From Cervus elaphus (taxonomy: Eukaryota; Chordata; Mammalia; Artiodactyla; Cervidae): a DNA stretch of 64,000 nucleotides. A program made the translations under genes and the position numbers. This document shows positions 1 to 12,398 of the stretch, one piece after another. The stretch is from NCBI RefSeq assembly GCF_910594005.1, contig NC_057848.1, positions 135,976,155-136,040,154 of the forward strand, written 5' to 3'. The notes under the pieces are model-generated. The model was not told the DNA's origin and searched no databases. It saw nothing but the letters and a program-made list of their open reading frames with translations. Position 1 is the stretch's first letter. Each line of letters begins with the position of its first letter.

Positions 1-2615
1 CATTTCCACCAAGATATACATTCACTTCCACTTTCCTTTAAAGACTTGCTATCTCTTTTCTGAACTTTTGAGAGAGACATGGGTATATAAGGAATATTTC
101 ACTCTCTTAGTAACACCATGCCAGACCCACCAAATGAAGAGAAATGATTTATGGCAACTGATACCTGGCCTCAGTGTTAAGGAGTAAGAGAAGGTGCTGG
201 GGACGGTGAAACACCAGACAGACATGGGGCCATGGCTTCTCTGCTTTAGCTGCTGAGATCAGATTTTCTTTTTCCTTTTTTTTTTGAGATCAGATTTTCT
301 AATTTTGCAAATGAAACAGGGAAATTATTTTAACATAAAGTCTTTTCATCGAAAAATTGGCTCTAATTCACATTTTTTTTTCTACAATGCTATATATAGA
401 GGCCAGATGGGGGTGTGGATCCTGATTTGCACCTGTGCCCCTAGATCTTCACTGGGCATAGTCCCCTTCAATGCAGGATTGTCATCTTCCCCCAAGAGTG
501 ACATTTTCAAGACAGACATGATCCAGATGACAGGGCTGTATCAAAGGGCCAGAGGACTGGGAAGGGCATGGGGGCCTAGATGGTGATTCTCAAAGAACTT
601 TAGAGGGGAGAAGGCTTTTGCTTCTGGATCTGGTTCTTCCCTTTTCCTGGGACTACTTTCACCAACTGATGCTGCCTACTCCCCTTGCAATAGTGTTTGA
701 TACAGTGAAATCTAGATCAGTCAAAAGTGCATGGGTGGCGGTAGTCATGGCAGGGGGCAGACAGTTGCCTGGCGAGAACCCACTGAAGCTGGAGGGCAGC
801 CAGGCTGACTGGATTCAGTTCCTAAGGCTGCTGTAACAAAGAAAACACGAGCTAGATGGCTTGGGGACGAAACTCTGGGAGGAGGAGCGGGAGCAAATAG
901 ATAGTTTGCCTGATGAAGCTCTGGCTGTTCTGAGGTAACGCGCCAGGGGCCCTCAGGAGCCTGTGCCTCAGATATCACAGTCCAGTGCTGCATATATATG
1001 TGGCTTTCCACATGTCCACCCTCCTTTGCTGCTGTGGGAACCTTGCATTTGAGACTTTGTGGCCTCCTCCCTGCTTCTGTGCCTCCCCCCATGCTGGCTC
1101 TAACAGGAGGGTCTCTGGTCCCCAAGGGCAGAAGGAGCCATGTCCATGTAGGAAAGGGGGCAGGGAGCCCGAGGAGCATGTGCACCACCTCCTTTGGAAG
1201 TTTGCCTCCCCGAGGCAGAGATGACATTAACTGCCATCCACTCTAACGTTCCTTGGAGCTTTGAGTCTTCTCTCCACGGTCTCTTCTCAGGGTCACCCCA
1301 TCCTTGAAAAAAATCGCAGAGACAGGGCACTTGCTGCCCCCAAGGCAGCCCAATTCATTTTAGACAACTCTAATCTTTATCAAATTCGTCCTGAGGCTGA
1401 GTCAGAATCTGCCTCCCTGGCACTTCACCCCTTAATCCTGGTTTATCCACTGGGGCCTGGCGCGCAAGTATAATTCATCAAATCGTCGGCTATCAGAACA
1501 GAGGGCCACCAAAGGCCAACCCCTCATCTTAAGGTCCTTTTGCCTTGGCCGGAATTGTCTGCCACTTACATGTGTCTGCTTCTCCCCCGGATTTGAATAG
1601 AATGTGATTCTTATTTCCTTGCCAGGCTTGGATGCCCTTTCAGCAAAATCACCTTGGCCTTGTCATCCCAGGAAGAAGGGAGGGTGGCAAAGACGCTCTT
1701 TATGGCTCTTTGAAAAACCAGATCCAGAAGCAAAAGCCTTCTTCCCCCTATAGTTCTTTGAAGATCACCATCTGGGCAAGTGGAGGAGTCATGGCCGCAG
1801 ATACGGCAATGGCAACAGGCCTGTCTGCCCGCAAACCCTGGACATCCACGTGACCCGTTGCTGCAAACAGCTGCCGCTCTTCCTGCTCACACCCCCACCC
1901 CCAGGCCCAATATAAAAGTACACCCATCATCGTATTTATAGAACTAGTAAATAAAGAATAAAATAGCAAGTTAAAGTAGGTTTTGATTGCCTACGTGTTG
2001 GTAAAACCCAGCTGGAATAATTTGATTCATGCATGGAAAAATGCCTCTGAAGCATGGCCTTTTTTTAGTGTGCCGGAACTGCTCCTAGAGTTTGGCTCCG
2101 AGACTAAGAATTAAAATCTAAAACGAGATTCCAAGAGAACTAATTATTTGCTCCCTTGAAATATACCAACTAGCCTTTCCCCAATCTTGCAGACAAAGCT
2201 GCTGAATGAAGGGGTAAAATGGTCCCCTGTGGCCTCCAGCCTCTTTCTGGGAGGTGTCTCCCCGAACCCCTGTGGAAGGGACCAGAGCCCCGTGTCAGGA
2301 CTCTGGACGTAGCCCCACGGTACAGAGAACTGTGTTTCTAGGCAAAATTAGCCACCTCGTGAATTCGATCGCTGTTCCCACTATCAAGGGGCTGTGGCTA
2401 ATTTTATATTGTGCAAGTGGTTTTTGAGGAATGAAAAAATCTATCCTTCCTACCCCAACCACCCACTCCCTCAGAAAAGGGTTTCCCTTTCCCAAGATGC
2501 CAGATTGCTTTGCAGACAATGCCATTCACTTGTTACGGGAGATTCTGTGTGAAGTTGGCATGGAGAAGACATCATTACTCCTGTCCTAGGCTGTCCTCTG
2601 GTTTAATGGACACTA
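1..2615. other. Mostly unique sequence, no gene recognised
   Basis: No convincing coding exon on either strand. The open frames here are short and resemble no family I know. 813-900 ('aaggctgctgtaacaaag' followed by 'gatggcttgg') resembles the reversed end of an MLT1/MaLR LTR, at low confidence. 1990-2200 is AT-rich, repeat-poor sequence. Confidence 0.5.
254..300. repeat. 16-bp direct repeat flanking a T-rich 15-mer
   Basis: The sequence tgagatcagattttct occurs at 254-269 and 285-300, separated only by 'ttttcc' plus nine T. This looks like a target-site duplication around an insertion that is almost only an antisense A-tail. Slippage duplication is the alternative. Confidence 0.6.
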
Positions 2616-2625
2616 GATTTATCCA

Positions 2626-2906
2626 GCGGAGAAGGCAATGGCACCCCACTCCAGTACTCTTGCCTGGAAAATCCCACAGATGGAGGAGCCTGGTAGGCTG
2701 CAGTCCATGGGGTCACGAAGAGTCGGACACAGCTGAGCAACTTCACTTTCACTTTTCACTTTCATGCATTGGAGAAGGAAATGGCAACCCACTCCAATGT
2801 TCTTGCCTGGAGAATCCCAGGGACGGCGGAGCCTGGTGGGCTGCCGTCTATGGGGTCGCACAGAGTCGGACACGACTGAATCGACTTAGCAGCAGCAGCA
2901 GCAGCG
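2626..2906 (+). mobile_element. Bov-A2-type dimeric SINE with AGC tail
   Basis: Two tandem Bov-A units, each with 'ggagaaggcaatggcaccccact'-type and 'agtcggacac' blocks, are joined by the 'cactttcacttttcactttcat' linker. The element ends in (AGC)n at about 2888-2905. Perfect 10-bp duplications (gatttatcca) lie at 2616-2625 and 2907-2916. The high similarity to consensus indicates a relatively young copy. Confidence 0.93.
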
Positions 2907-2985
2907 GATTTATCCAAGGTGGCTTGCAGCAGCTGCTGCTTCTGCCTACAAGGCTTCTTAATTATATATGTGCATGCACGTGTGT

Positions 2986-3010
2986 ACACACACACACACA
3001 CACACACACA
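2986..3010. repeat. (AC)n microsatellite
   Basis: Uninterrupted AC dinucleotides, about 12 units, followed by a degenerate TG/CATA stretch. Likely polymorphic. Confidence 0.9.
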
Positions 3011-3817
3011 TGTGCATACATACATGTATACATTAAACTTCAATATGGTGACCGTAAGAGTGAGTTTGAAAAATACTTTTGTTTTAGAAACTGTGTGGGC
3101 TGATGGAAAGGAGCTCTAATAATTAAGAGCTGTGCTTTAGGGATCTGATCCCAGGAGACAAACTCTCAGAACACGTTCCTTCACTGCTCTTGACAGGTTT
3201 TCTTTTCCTTTGCTACCTGGCCTACCGATCTAGCATCCAATTGGATTTCTGAGATTTGTCTTAAAAAATACGAATTCTTCTGAGAGGATGAAGGCATTCC
3301 TGCCCCACCACCCCCTGCCTCCACCCCTGCCCCCCCCCACCAAATCAGTCACATTTTAGTGAGAATTAGTCCAATAAAATTGCTTTCCTCTGAACACCTT
3401 TTTGAATTCAGCTATAGTGAGAAAGTGAGATTTGGAGAAAGAGGGACTGACTTTAGGAACAATGTGCCTTAGAGAGGTGAAGAGACTTACAGGGTCCGAG
3501 GCCTTGGATGAAGGGAGAGAGATGAGATGGAAAATGGGTAAGGAAGGCAAATTCCCCCTCTTCTGTCACATTACATAGACTTTTGGCTTTGCCATTTTCT
3601 AGCATTCAGCTGCATGTGACAGACTTTGGTGATTTGTCTAAGGAGACCGACCACTGTTTCCATGGGGGACATTTGTTCCCGGTTTTGAACAACCAGCTTG
3701 TAAGGGAATTTTTTCAGTCACTAATTTAGGCTGGGCAAATGATGAAACTGACATTCAGAAAGGCCAAAAGGTGTCACATGTGTCAGAGTGAAAAAAGGCA
3801 TTCCTCTAGATGTAGGG

Positions 3818-3914
3818 TGCATGCCAGAGATCAAGGAAGTGCTTTCAGCACAAAGAAATCCACGAGGACAAGCCTGCGGTGTCATGGTCAAGTGCTTTGT
3901 CATTGCATTCTGCC
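3818..3914 (+). repeat. Copy 1 of a ~97-bp local direct duplication
   Basis: Starts tgcatgccagagatcaagga. It matches 4421-4517 at about 88% identity without gaps (roughly 11 differences over 95 aligned bases). No SINE or LINE family recognised and no similarity extends beyond the ends. Confidence 0.85.
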
Positions 3915-4420
3915 CAACTCCTCCACTCCCTGCTAGCCTTTATTTTGAGTCCTACCTTGACAAGAGCTTTCTGCAGTGTTGCCCTGGAAGGGTCCGAATC
4001 CCTGTCTGCTGCCAAGGGCATCTCTGTAAGAAGTTCATTCTTGCCCTTCCGTGGAAACCTAATTATCCATATTGTAATGATTGCCACTGCTCCAGCAATT
4101 GAAATGATGCCCAGCTTCTTATCATCAGGATGCCACTAGAATGGTTAGGATCCTGTCCCTGAGATGTGTAGGCAGGAGCCAGGACATGGAGAAAAGAGGA
4201 CCTGATCTGTCCCAACACTTTGGACTGGTGAAACCCAGTAGGAGTGGTGGTGACTTAGCATCTACCATACGAGAAAAGATGTTTGCACTTTGGAGTGCAA
4301 ACACCTGCAATTGTATGCAAAGTGTCACGTGTAACATTTTGGAGGGACGGGAGCTCATTGTTTTTCAGTTGTCATAGGAGTCCTGATCATTCCCCCTGCC
4401 ACTACCAAAGATTAAAGAAT

Positions 4421-4517
4421 TGCATGCCAGAGATCAAGGAAGTGCTCTCAGCACAAAGAAATCCAGGTGAACAGGCCTGAAGGGTCATGGTCAAGTGCTT
4501 TGTCACTACATTTTGTT
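4421..4517 (+). repeat. Copy 2 of the ~97-bp local direct duplication
   Basis: Second copy, 603 bp downstream of the first and in the same orientation. Shared blocks include 'cagcacaaagaaatcca' and 'gtcatggtcaagtgctttgt'. A local segmental duplication or two copies of an uncharacterised repeat are both possible. Confidence 0.85.
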
Positions 4518-6689
4518 ACGAGCATCACAGCTAATGATTTCATGTTAGAGGAGATAGTCAAATGAGGAAGATACCTAGTAAAACAATTGCATCAGACAGA
4601 ATAAGTAAAACTAGGCTGCAGTAACAAACTCAGTGGCTTAATATAAAAAAGCTTATTCCTTACTCTCCGTGCCTGATGTGGGTGGGCCAGAAGAGGATGC
4701 CCACCATAGTCACTCAGACACCCAGGTTGAGAAAGTTTTCACCTCTTATACAAGCTTTCCCCATCATTACAGCAGCAGAGAGCAAGTTGGCCTCTAAGCT
4801 TGAGGGCTGTCAAGGCTCCACCCAGGAGGGCTCGATTGTAATTGGCCCAAACAAGCCACACATAGAGCTAACACCCCAACAGGAGGGGGATGTCCCATCC
4901 AGCCATGTGCCCAAATGGAGACACAGAATATTTGTGAACAGCCCTAATGACTCCCGCTGAGATATAAAATTTTTTGAAAGAAAACCATAAAATGTTCAGC
5001 TCATCCACTTTAAAAATTAAGAGCAAGGAACGTAAAACTGTATTCAATAAATATAGCAGATAATAAAAAGAATTTCACGTCCATGTTATGGCCAATTAAG
5101 ATAGAAAAAGTTAAGGAGAAAGAGATTGAAAGAGAGGGAGGGAAAGAAAGAGGGAAAAGAATTGGGAAGAAAATAGGAGGGGCTGTTGTGGGGAGAAGGT
5201 GGGGCAGGACAAAGACCCACTGTGGCAAAGTGGGTCTTTTCTGCCAGCTGAGCCCCACATCTCATACGTTCCACCCCAACCTGTGGCCCCAGGAGGCCAG
5301 AGCCTCAGGATCCTGGCAGTCTTCCAACTTTCCCAGCACCCCATCTTTCTGGGAGGTGCTCCCAGGAAATAGCAGGCGCCCCCCTCCAGTGCCCTGATTG
5401 GGGCTTTTTGCAGGAAGCACCTTCACATGTGTGTTTCATGGAGGTAGCATACAAAAGGCCACTAAAGTGAAGCTAAAAGCCAGGCATGGCCCAGGGTCCA
5501 GTTTCCCACCCCAGGCCACCTCCCACCACTTTCAGCCACCAGGGGTTCCTTCAGTGTGTGAGGACCCCTGCACAAAGGCTGGGGACCCACCAAATTGTGT
5601 CAAAGCAGTGAAGTAAACCTCCTTCGCTATTGCAGGAACTCAATTCACTGCACATGATGAAACTATTACATAAATATGCTAAGCACATATTTTATAATAA
5701 AAAAGACTCGTTCATTCTCTCTGTACGTCTGTATGTTTTAAAGGCATCAGCTAGCCCCAAGGTCTGCATCTTCCTCCACCCGCACACTTCTCTCAGCTCC
5801 TGGAGCTGAGTCTGCCTTTTTCCCAAGGAAAGCAATGCGTGTGAGGCCATGCCCCTGTGACCATCTGCTATCCCCCCACCCCAAGGCCCACTGTTGAAGA
5901 ACAGAGAGATTCCCCCGGGACTTCTCTCTGTGCCCCTGAAGGAGGTATGTATGTAACTGAGAGGTGGGAAGAATCGGGGGTCAAGGGTGGAACCTTGGGG
6001 GACACAAGATTGGGGTGTCTTGTATTTTCCAGATCAGCCTTGGTTCCTTCTTCAGTGCCATCACCCTAAACTAAGATGGTGAAAACACTGCTATTCAAGA
6101 GCCGTGGCCCCTGCCTCAGTGAACTGCTGCTGTTTAACCAACTACCCCAAGATTTACCCCAAAAAATGATTGTATATTATTTTTTGCTTGGCCATATGCT
6201 TCTTTCAGTCTGGGCTGGGCTCTGTAGATCTTCACTGGGCTCTTTCATGGGTCTATCCAGCTGATAAGTTGGCTGGGGCATCTCTCTCCTTCTGCCAGGC
6301 TAGCTCTGGGGCTGTTCATAAGGCCATCGTAGGGTTCCAAGAGCAACAAGGGAACAAATCCCAATGCTTAAGTGCTTTTCAGACCTCTGATTGGGTCACT
6401 TTCATTCCTATCTCATTGGCCAAAGTAGGTCACATGGCCAATACAGATTAAGGGCTAGGGAAATAGGCTTTATTCCTTGATGGGAGGAGCTATAAAGTCA
6501 TATTGTAAGGACGGAGATACAGGGAGGGGAATAGTTTGGAGTCACTTGTGCACCCCACCACTCCTGAATCCTAGCCTTTCCCTTCCACTTCTTCTCTGGC
6601 ATAGGCTCTGCCCAGTGCACCTCCCCTCCACCCCACGATCCAGGGCAGACAGTCAGTATGGGGCCAACTTGTACTACAGTATGAGAAAT

Positions 6690-6957
6690 ATTCATTGGAA
6701 GGACCAATGCTGAAGCTCCAATATTTGGGCACCTGATGCAAAGAGCTGACTCATTGGAAAAGACCCTGATGCTGGGAAAGACTGAAGGCAGGAGGAGAAG
6801 GGGACCACAGAGGATGAGATGGTTGGATGGCATCATCAACTCAATGCACATGAGTTTGAGCCAGCTCTGAGAGTTAGTGATGGACAGGGAGGCGTGGTGT
6901 GGTGCAGTCCATGGGGTTGCAAAGAGTCAGACACGACTGAGCGACTGACCTAAACTG
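6690..6957 (+). mobile_element. BovB (RTE) LINE, 3' fragment
   Basis: Contains the BovB 3' blocks 'gagctgactcattgga', 'aaagaccctgatgctggg' and 'gatggttggatggcatc', and ends at 'gagcgactgacc'. The sequence atgagaaat at 6681-6689 and 6958-6966 is the probable target-site duplication. Strongly 5' truncated. Confidence 0.9.
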
Positions 6958-6967
6958 ATGAGAAATT

Positions 6968-8752
6968 TCAGATGCTATTACACATAGGCAAAGGGACCAT
7001 CTCTGGGAATATATGACAGCAAAAACGAATCCAAATAACTGTGGGTTTAAATAAAATAGAAAGTTCTCTCTCTGAGGTTAAACAGCTAGAGACCAAGGGT
7101 TTTTCCAGCTCACTGATTTACCACTCCCTGGACAACTTCTCTTGTCCTCGTGGTTAATAAGGCTGCCAGAGCTCCAGCCACCACATCTGTAGGCAGTAAT
7201 ATGGAAGAAAGGTAGAAGAAGGACTTACCCTCTCTTAAAGGAGAGCTTCTTAAGTCTCATCCACTCTTGTTTCTTCATTGGTCTGAAATTAGTGATCCTC
7301 ATGGGTGCAGGACACACCTACCTGCAAGGGAGGCTCAGAAAAAGCTGGGGCACATTGATACTTCTAATAAATTTCTTGTGACTAAGGAGGATGAGCAGAA
7401 TGGATGTGGGGGATCTTTGCCAAACAAGGTACTTCACAAACATGTTATGTGACTGTGAAATCATGAGACATCTTTGCATAAGTGTCATTAGCTTAATCAT
7501 CACACTTAGGGTGGATTCATGTCATCTAGCTAGTTCAGCTCAGGTAAAGCCACAAAATCCCCTAGGCAAATGTCACTCCCCTGTGGTCCAATAGCCCCTT
7601 GGGCAATGCTCTGAGAGGGCCCAGGACTGGCACACCTACTTCATCCCAAGGTTGTGGTTCTTTTTCATTTTCTCCCAATTTTAATTGAGATATGACAACC
7701 ACACAGTAAAGATCACAAAGCTTAAGCATACAGCTTGATGACTTCTTATAGATGTATATATCCATGTAACCACTACCTAGATCAAGTTATAGAACATTTT
7801 CAGGACTACCCCCAACCAGAAGGTTCCCTCCTGCCTCTGTTCCATCAATGCCCACTCTCAGAAGTAACCATGAGTTTTATCACTATTGAGATAATAGGTT
7901 ATTTTCAGGCTGTGCAGATTCTTCCGAAGGGGACCTGTGCTGTTGATCTCTGTTCTCTACCTGTGTTTTTTCAGGCAACCTTCCTCTTTCCCTGTCACTG
8001 CAGCCAAGCAGGAAGAGAATTAAGAAGCAAGGTTGCAGGACCCAGGGTAAGGTGGAGGAGTGAGTGAATATAAACCCTTTCTGTTGAGGTTGACTAGAGA
8101 TACAGTTCCACATTACAATACCCTGTCTACTGCGATCGGGTAGGACCTTCAGAAACCCAGATTATAAAAGAGCATTAAAGTAGTCATGCCCAGGAATCTG
8201 CTCCTCTGCTCTCCTCTCACGAAGCTTTTATTAGTTCTCTGGTCCTGGTCTCACCATCTCTCAAGTCTTCATGCTCCCGAAGTAAGATGGTCTTTCCTGC
8301 CTGGTTATGTTCTCCCTGCTGGCTCCCTATCCAAAAAACCTTAATGGTTTATAGGATATTTGGACACATTCTTTGTGACTGCCATGAATGATGCGTGCAA
8401 GTATATGGAGACCCACTTTGGTTCAATCGCATCGACTTTATGGTATCACTCTTCAAAGCACTGTCCCCAGATCAACAGCTTCGATCTCAGATAATTGGGC
8501 CCCATCCCAGACGTTCTGCATAAGAATCTGCATTTTCACAAGATCCCCAGGGGATTCAACTGCCCATAATGTTTAGGTCATAACACCAAGAGGGGCTCTA
8601 AGGTGGCACGGGTACTTTCTCAAGAAGTAGGCATCCCCAGGAGCATCTGGGTCCAGGTGGTCGCCTTCTAGCTTCTGTGCTCCAGGTAGGAGCTGGGCAG
8701 AAGTGTCCTACTGCTGTATTATTCCATGAGGGCTTAGTTGCTCCACCTTCTT
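6968..8752. other. Unique sequence with decayed repeats
   Basis: About 7010-7220 resembles an old, unassigned interspersed repeat. About 8480-8575 matches a degraded MER5A-like segment ('aatctgcattttcacaagat', 'ccccaggggattca'). No gene recognised. Confidence 0.4.
7660..7920 (-). mobile_element. Ancient L1 (L1M-type) 3' fragment
   Basis: The motif 'ttttaattgagatatgacaa' followed by 'tagaacattttcaggactac' is the reverse complement of an L1M 3' end. Decayed, with no coding part. Confidence 0.6.
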
Positions 8753-9049
8753 CTTCTTGTTTTTAAACGGCTCTTCTGTTGTTTATTTGGCTGTGCTGGG
8801 TCTTTGCTGCCACGCGGGCTTTTCCCTAGTTACAGCAAGTGGGGGCTACTCTCTAGTTGCAGAGCACAGGCTTCTCATTGCAGTGGCTTCTCTTGTTGAG
8901 GAGCATGGGCTCTAGGGTACAGGCTTAGTAGTTGTGGCTCACGGGCTTAGTTGCTCCACAGCATGTGGGATCTTCCTGACCAGGGATCAAACCCATGTCC
9001 CCTGCACTGGCAGGCGGATTCTATACTACTAAGCCACCAGGGAAGCCCA
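8753..9049 (-). mobile_element. CHR-type tRNA-derived SINE, long form
   Basis: Reverse orientation: the tail begins 'tttatttggctgtgctgggt', then the 'ggcttagttgctcc' repeats, and the head is 'aagccaccagggaagccc'. The duplications ctccaccttctt at 8741-8752 and 9050-9061 are perfect. Confidence 0.9.
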
Positions 9050-9439
9050 CTCCACCTTCTTGACTCTGTCACATCGGCTCTAGTTTTGGAAACTCTCTTT
9101 CCTTACTACCCATCTACAAGCCCTTATCTGCAACAGAAAGGCAAAGGTTTTATGTAAGTTTTGCAAAACTGTGTTTGGCAGCAAAACCTGGTTTGAGCTG
9201 ATGTGAGGCTTTTTATAGTCATTATTTATCCTACTTTGTGTGACTGTTCATATGTTTGAACACAGCAATATTAACATGTCTGATTACCCGCCAGGGGATG
9301 CTTCATAAGATATGGTTTCTACGGATCTTGCTTTTCTAATACAGAAAAACCTCTCAATTCTAAAACTTATCTGACCCAAAAGGGCTGAATGGGTTCTAGA
9401 CCTTTATCTTCTTTTCCTCCTCACAGATGATGCAATCGA

Positions 9440-9665
9440 TTTCTTTAATTTTCCCTCTTGTTTTAAATAACAACAAAAATAATCATTATTGATTACAAAA
9501 TTAATTCTTGTTTAGAAAAATTCAGATTATGAAAATAGAGGATCCTGCCATAGCTCTTGATCACAGACTGATATCTGTAATTTTCTTTTCTATGCATGCA
9601 TACAGGTGCACATGGAAACACCGATGTGTACATGTACATTTTAATAATAAAATGCAATCATACCT
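9440..9665 (-). mobile_element. Ancient LINE fragment
   Basis: AT-rich block with 'ttttctatgcatgcatacag' and 'aaaatgcaatcatacc', typical of reversed old LINE 3' sequence. It may continue at about 10260-10400 ('ccatttctttaaccgttcc') past an LTR-like insertion. Family uncertain. Confidence 0.4.
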
Positions 9666-9754
9666 TGCATAGCCATCTGCACCAACCACCCCCCAAACAC
9701 ACCACCCTACCCCACCCCCACCGCCACCATACACGCACTTAATGTATCAGAAGA

Positions 9755-10245
9755 AGTTTATGTTTGGCAGATGCTGTTGGTATCCGTCCGGCTGTATCCC
9801 TGGAGTCTTCCCATTTCCCAGCGTGCCTTCTAACTGCCAGGGTCCGCATCTTTGGGCTTGAGCACTTTCTCAATGCTCTGCCAAAAGCAGAGAGGGCTGG
9901 CTGGAAGTGCCAGGGAATTAACTACCCAGGGAGCAGCCTTCAACCTAGGAATCTCAGGAGTTGCTGTCTAATTTTGCCAGCTCCTGCACTATTTCTTGGG
10001 CGTGATCACTCTGGGCCATTTCCTCGAACTTCCCTGCAGGAATAGGCCCCAGCGGCCCACAGGGATGACTAGCTTGGGAACACACCTCTTTAAACCTGCC
10101 TTCCCTTCCCTGCCCCCCTTCCCCACTCCCCTCCACCTCCCGCCCACACCTCTCCTGTGTTTCCTCTACCTCTTGAATAAATAATTTGCACTCTAATGCT
10201 TGTCTTAGGGTCTGTTTCTGCAGAAACCCAAACTATGACAATCGA
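9755..10245 (+). mobile_element. LTR-like remnant
   Basis: The end reads 'cttgaataaataatttgcac', then 'cttgtcttagggtctgtttc' and 'aacccaaactatgaca', the pattern of an ERVL-type LTR 3' end with a polyadenylation signal. A related end occurs at about 37860. Start boundary approximate. Confidence 0.45.
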
Positions 10246-10550
10246 GAGGTACTTTTTGCTTGTTATTAACTGCCGAGGATGCCACAGTCTGGATACACCA
10301 TTTCTTTAACCGTTCCTTATTACTCTCCTATTATTAGATAATTACGGTGCTGCTAATTTTTCAACATGACAAATGAGGCAGGTAGACCTCTCGGGGTGTG
10401 TATTTTTGGAGGCAAGCATTTCTCTTAAGATATTTTGAATGTTGCGCCATCTTCTCTTTTAGTGTGTCTGCTCCATCTAGGCGGGTTCTGTTCTGCTTCT
10501 CTGCTCAGAATCTGCGTTCCCCTGGGAACTGGTGCCAGACTGGCTCGGCC

Positions 10551-10662
10551 AAGGTGACCACCTGTCCCAGTTTTCCTGGGCTGGAGGGTTTCCTCAGGAC
10601 ACGAGACTCTCAGTGCTATTAATAAGATAGTCCCTGGCAAACCCAAATGGTTGGTCACCCTA
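10551..10662. mobile_element. Palindromic MITE (MER53-like)
   Basis: About 110 bp with inverted ends, 'ggtgaccacctgtcccagtt' and 'ggttggtcaccc', and the internal block 'actctcagtgctatt'. This structure is typical of short non-autonomous mammalian DNA transposons. The family name is from recognition and only probable. Confidence 0.65.
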
Positions 10663-10849
10663 ATTTCTGTTCCTTCAGCCAGGCTCTCCAGAGCTTTAGA
10701 TCCCTCAGCCTCCACACCCAGGATCTCCCATGCTAGCCGCCTCTGGGTCTGCCTTCCCAGCTCATGGTGGAGCAGGGGGGACCTTTTGCTCCCAGGAGCC
10801 AGCTACATTACTAAACACACGCACACCTGCAGTTGTACAATTGTCTCTC

Positions 10850-10985
10850 AGGCTGTGACGTCCCAGCAACCCTATGGGGTAAGGACTCGAAGTGCCTTTG
10901 ATCAATGGGGTTCAGAGAGATTAAGCAACTTGCCTAAGGTCACACAGCTAGGATGGGATGCAGTCCAACTTGAGTTTGGCTCCGT
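10850..10985 (-). repeat. MIR SINE fragment
   Basis: The core 'cagcaaccctatggggtaag' and 'agcaacttgcctaaggtcac' plus 'acagctagg' match reversed MIR. Confidence 0.75.
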
Positions 10986-11739
10986 GTGATCTGAAGACCC
11001 GAATTTTTTGCTGCCTTTCTTGAGCCAGGCCTGCCACATCGTCACCAAAACTTGTCAGCTATTTTAACGCGTCAGCATCTTCTCCCATCAGGTGCCATTT
11101 TTTCAGGTCCCACCCCCACCAAAACCAGAGAAGATCAGGTGGTCACTTGGTTTCCTTTTCCCTGGCCCTGTCTCTTCCTTTCCCAGTTCCTGGCTCACTG
11201 ATTCTCCTGCATTTTCCTCATCCTGGCCTCGCCATTGGCACTTACAGCAAGAAAGAAGCCCCGTTGCTTTTGAACAAGGTAGGGTTTCTTATTACCACAC
11301 TGAACCGCAGATAGGAAAACAGAGAGCCACACAGGAGGTGTGAAAGGCTGAGGCCACACAGTTGGTGGGTTGGCAGAGCCTGACTTGAAATCCATGTTTG
11401 CCTCTTCGATCTCGGGTTGTCTCCATACACACACGGTGTTACCAAATGCCCTGTTGGTCCAACCTGCTGTCTAGATTCCTATGGGCAGGGAGCCACATGG
11501 GACCTCCCTTGGAGGCACAGCTATGGCTTTTGTCTTTATCAACATTTGGCAAAGTGAATTCCAGTCTCCCCAGATGTATCTGTGAAGGGGACAAACAGAA
11601 CAGTTCCCTGGGGAGCTGGGAGCCTGAGAAAGGACCTACTTCACCTTGCAGTTATCCTCAGACCATCTGGCTGGAGCGACCCTTCCTGCAGGAGCCTGCC
11701 CAGGGCCTCTTCATGCGGTGGCTCCTGTGGCGTTGACAC

Positions 11740-11990
11740 GTAAGGCCTGCAAAGCCCTTGGAGGGAAGGCTCCGCCAGGGGCCCCGGGGCCCGGAGAATG
11801 CAGGCCCTGTTCAACTGTCGCCCAGCAACGCCACACACAAACATTTGCTGACAGGAAGAGGCGAGCGGCATTAAAGCTGTCTGACAGGGAGGTGATGGGG
11901 CAGCCGGGAGAGGCGGAGGTAGACAGTGTGTAATTGCCAAGCCGGAAGGCTGGCCTGTGGCCAGCACATTGAGTTTAACCGCCTGTGTCA
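11740..11990. other. Repeat-poor, CpG-containing block
   Basis: Not recognisable as a repeat. It retains several CpG dinucleotides and has runs such as 'gaggcgagcggcattaaagc' and 'gtgtgtaattgccaagccgg'. No credible splice or codon structure. Candidate regulatory sequence only. Confidence 0.3.
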
Positions 11991-12355
11991 CTGCCCTCCA
12001 CATCCAAGGAGGATACTGCCTGCGGCCATGTTTCCAGGCTGAGTGCCCTGTCGTGGTCTGGCCTGCGCTGACCCGGGGAGGACACATGTGGGGTCAGCTT
12101 TTGGCATGGGTCCCCCCCTGCCTCCTTTAACAGCCTGGGCAGCTGCACTCAGACCCAAGTGTGGAAGGAAAGGCCTGCTGCTGCGAGCTGGCACTCTAGA
12201 AGGAGCCTCTGAGGAACCAGCGGGGCCCATAGAGGGTCACATGGTGACCACAGTCCCTTCTCCCTGACACTCTCTCACAGGGAGACCTGGGGCTCGGCCT
12301 CAGCCTGGAGCCAGTGCTGACCCTGTGAGGCACCAGAAGGGTTTTGGCAATGCCA

Positions 12356-12398
12356 AAATCATTTCTGTCCTCACAGAATTCCTTGGAGAATCCTCCCC
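12356..12398 (+). repeat. Left arm of a 43-bp inverted repeat
   Basis: Matches the reverse complement of 13170-13212 at 40 of 43 positions. Core: cagaattccttggagaatcc. No known transposon ends recognised. Confidence 0.85.

Larger units (their letters stand above)
3011..6680. other. Unique and ancient-repeat sequence without recognised genes
   Basis: Holds the local direct duplication listed separately and a purine-rich GA tract at about 5104-5190. Two decayed ancient repeats begin like 'gcagtaacaaactcagtggctta' (about 4605-4960) and 'ttgggtcactttcattc' (about 6130-6600). Their family is not assigned. No coding evidence. Confidence 0.5.

Noticed and set aside
2510..3103. A 197-codon open frame
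   Set aside because: It is a translation of the Bov-A2 dimer and the AC repeat. The same peptide patterns recur at every Bov-tA copy.
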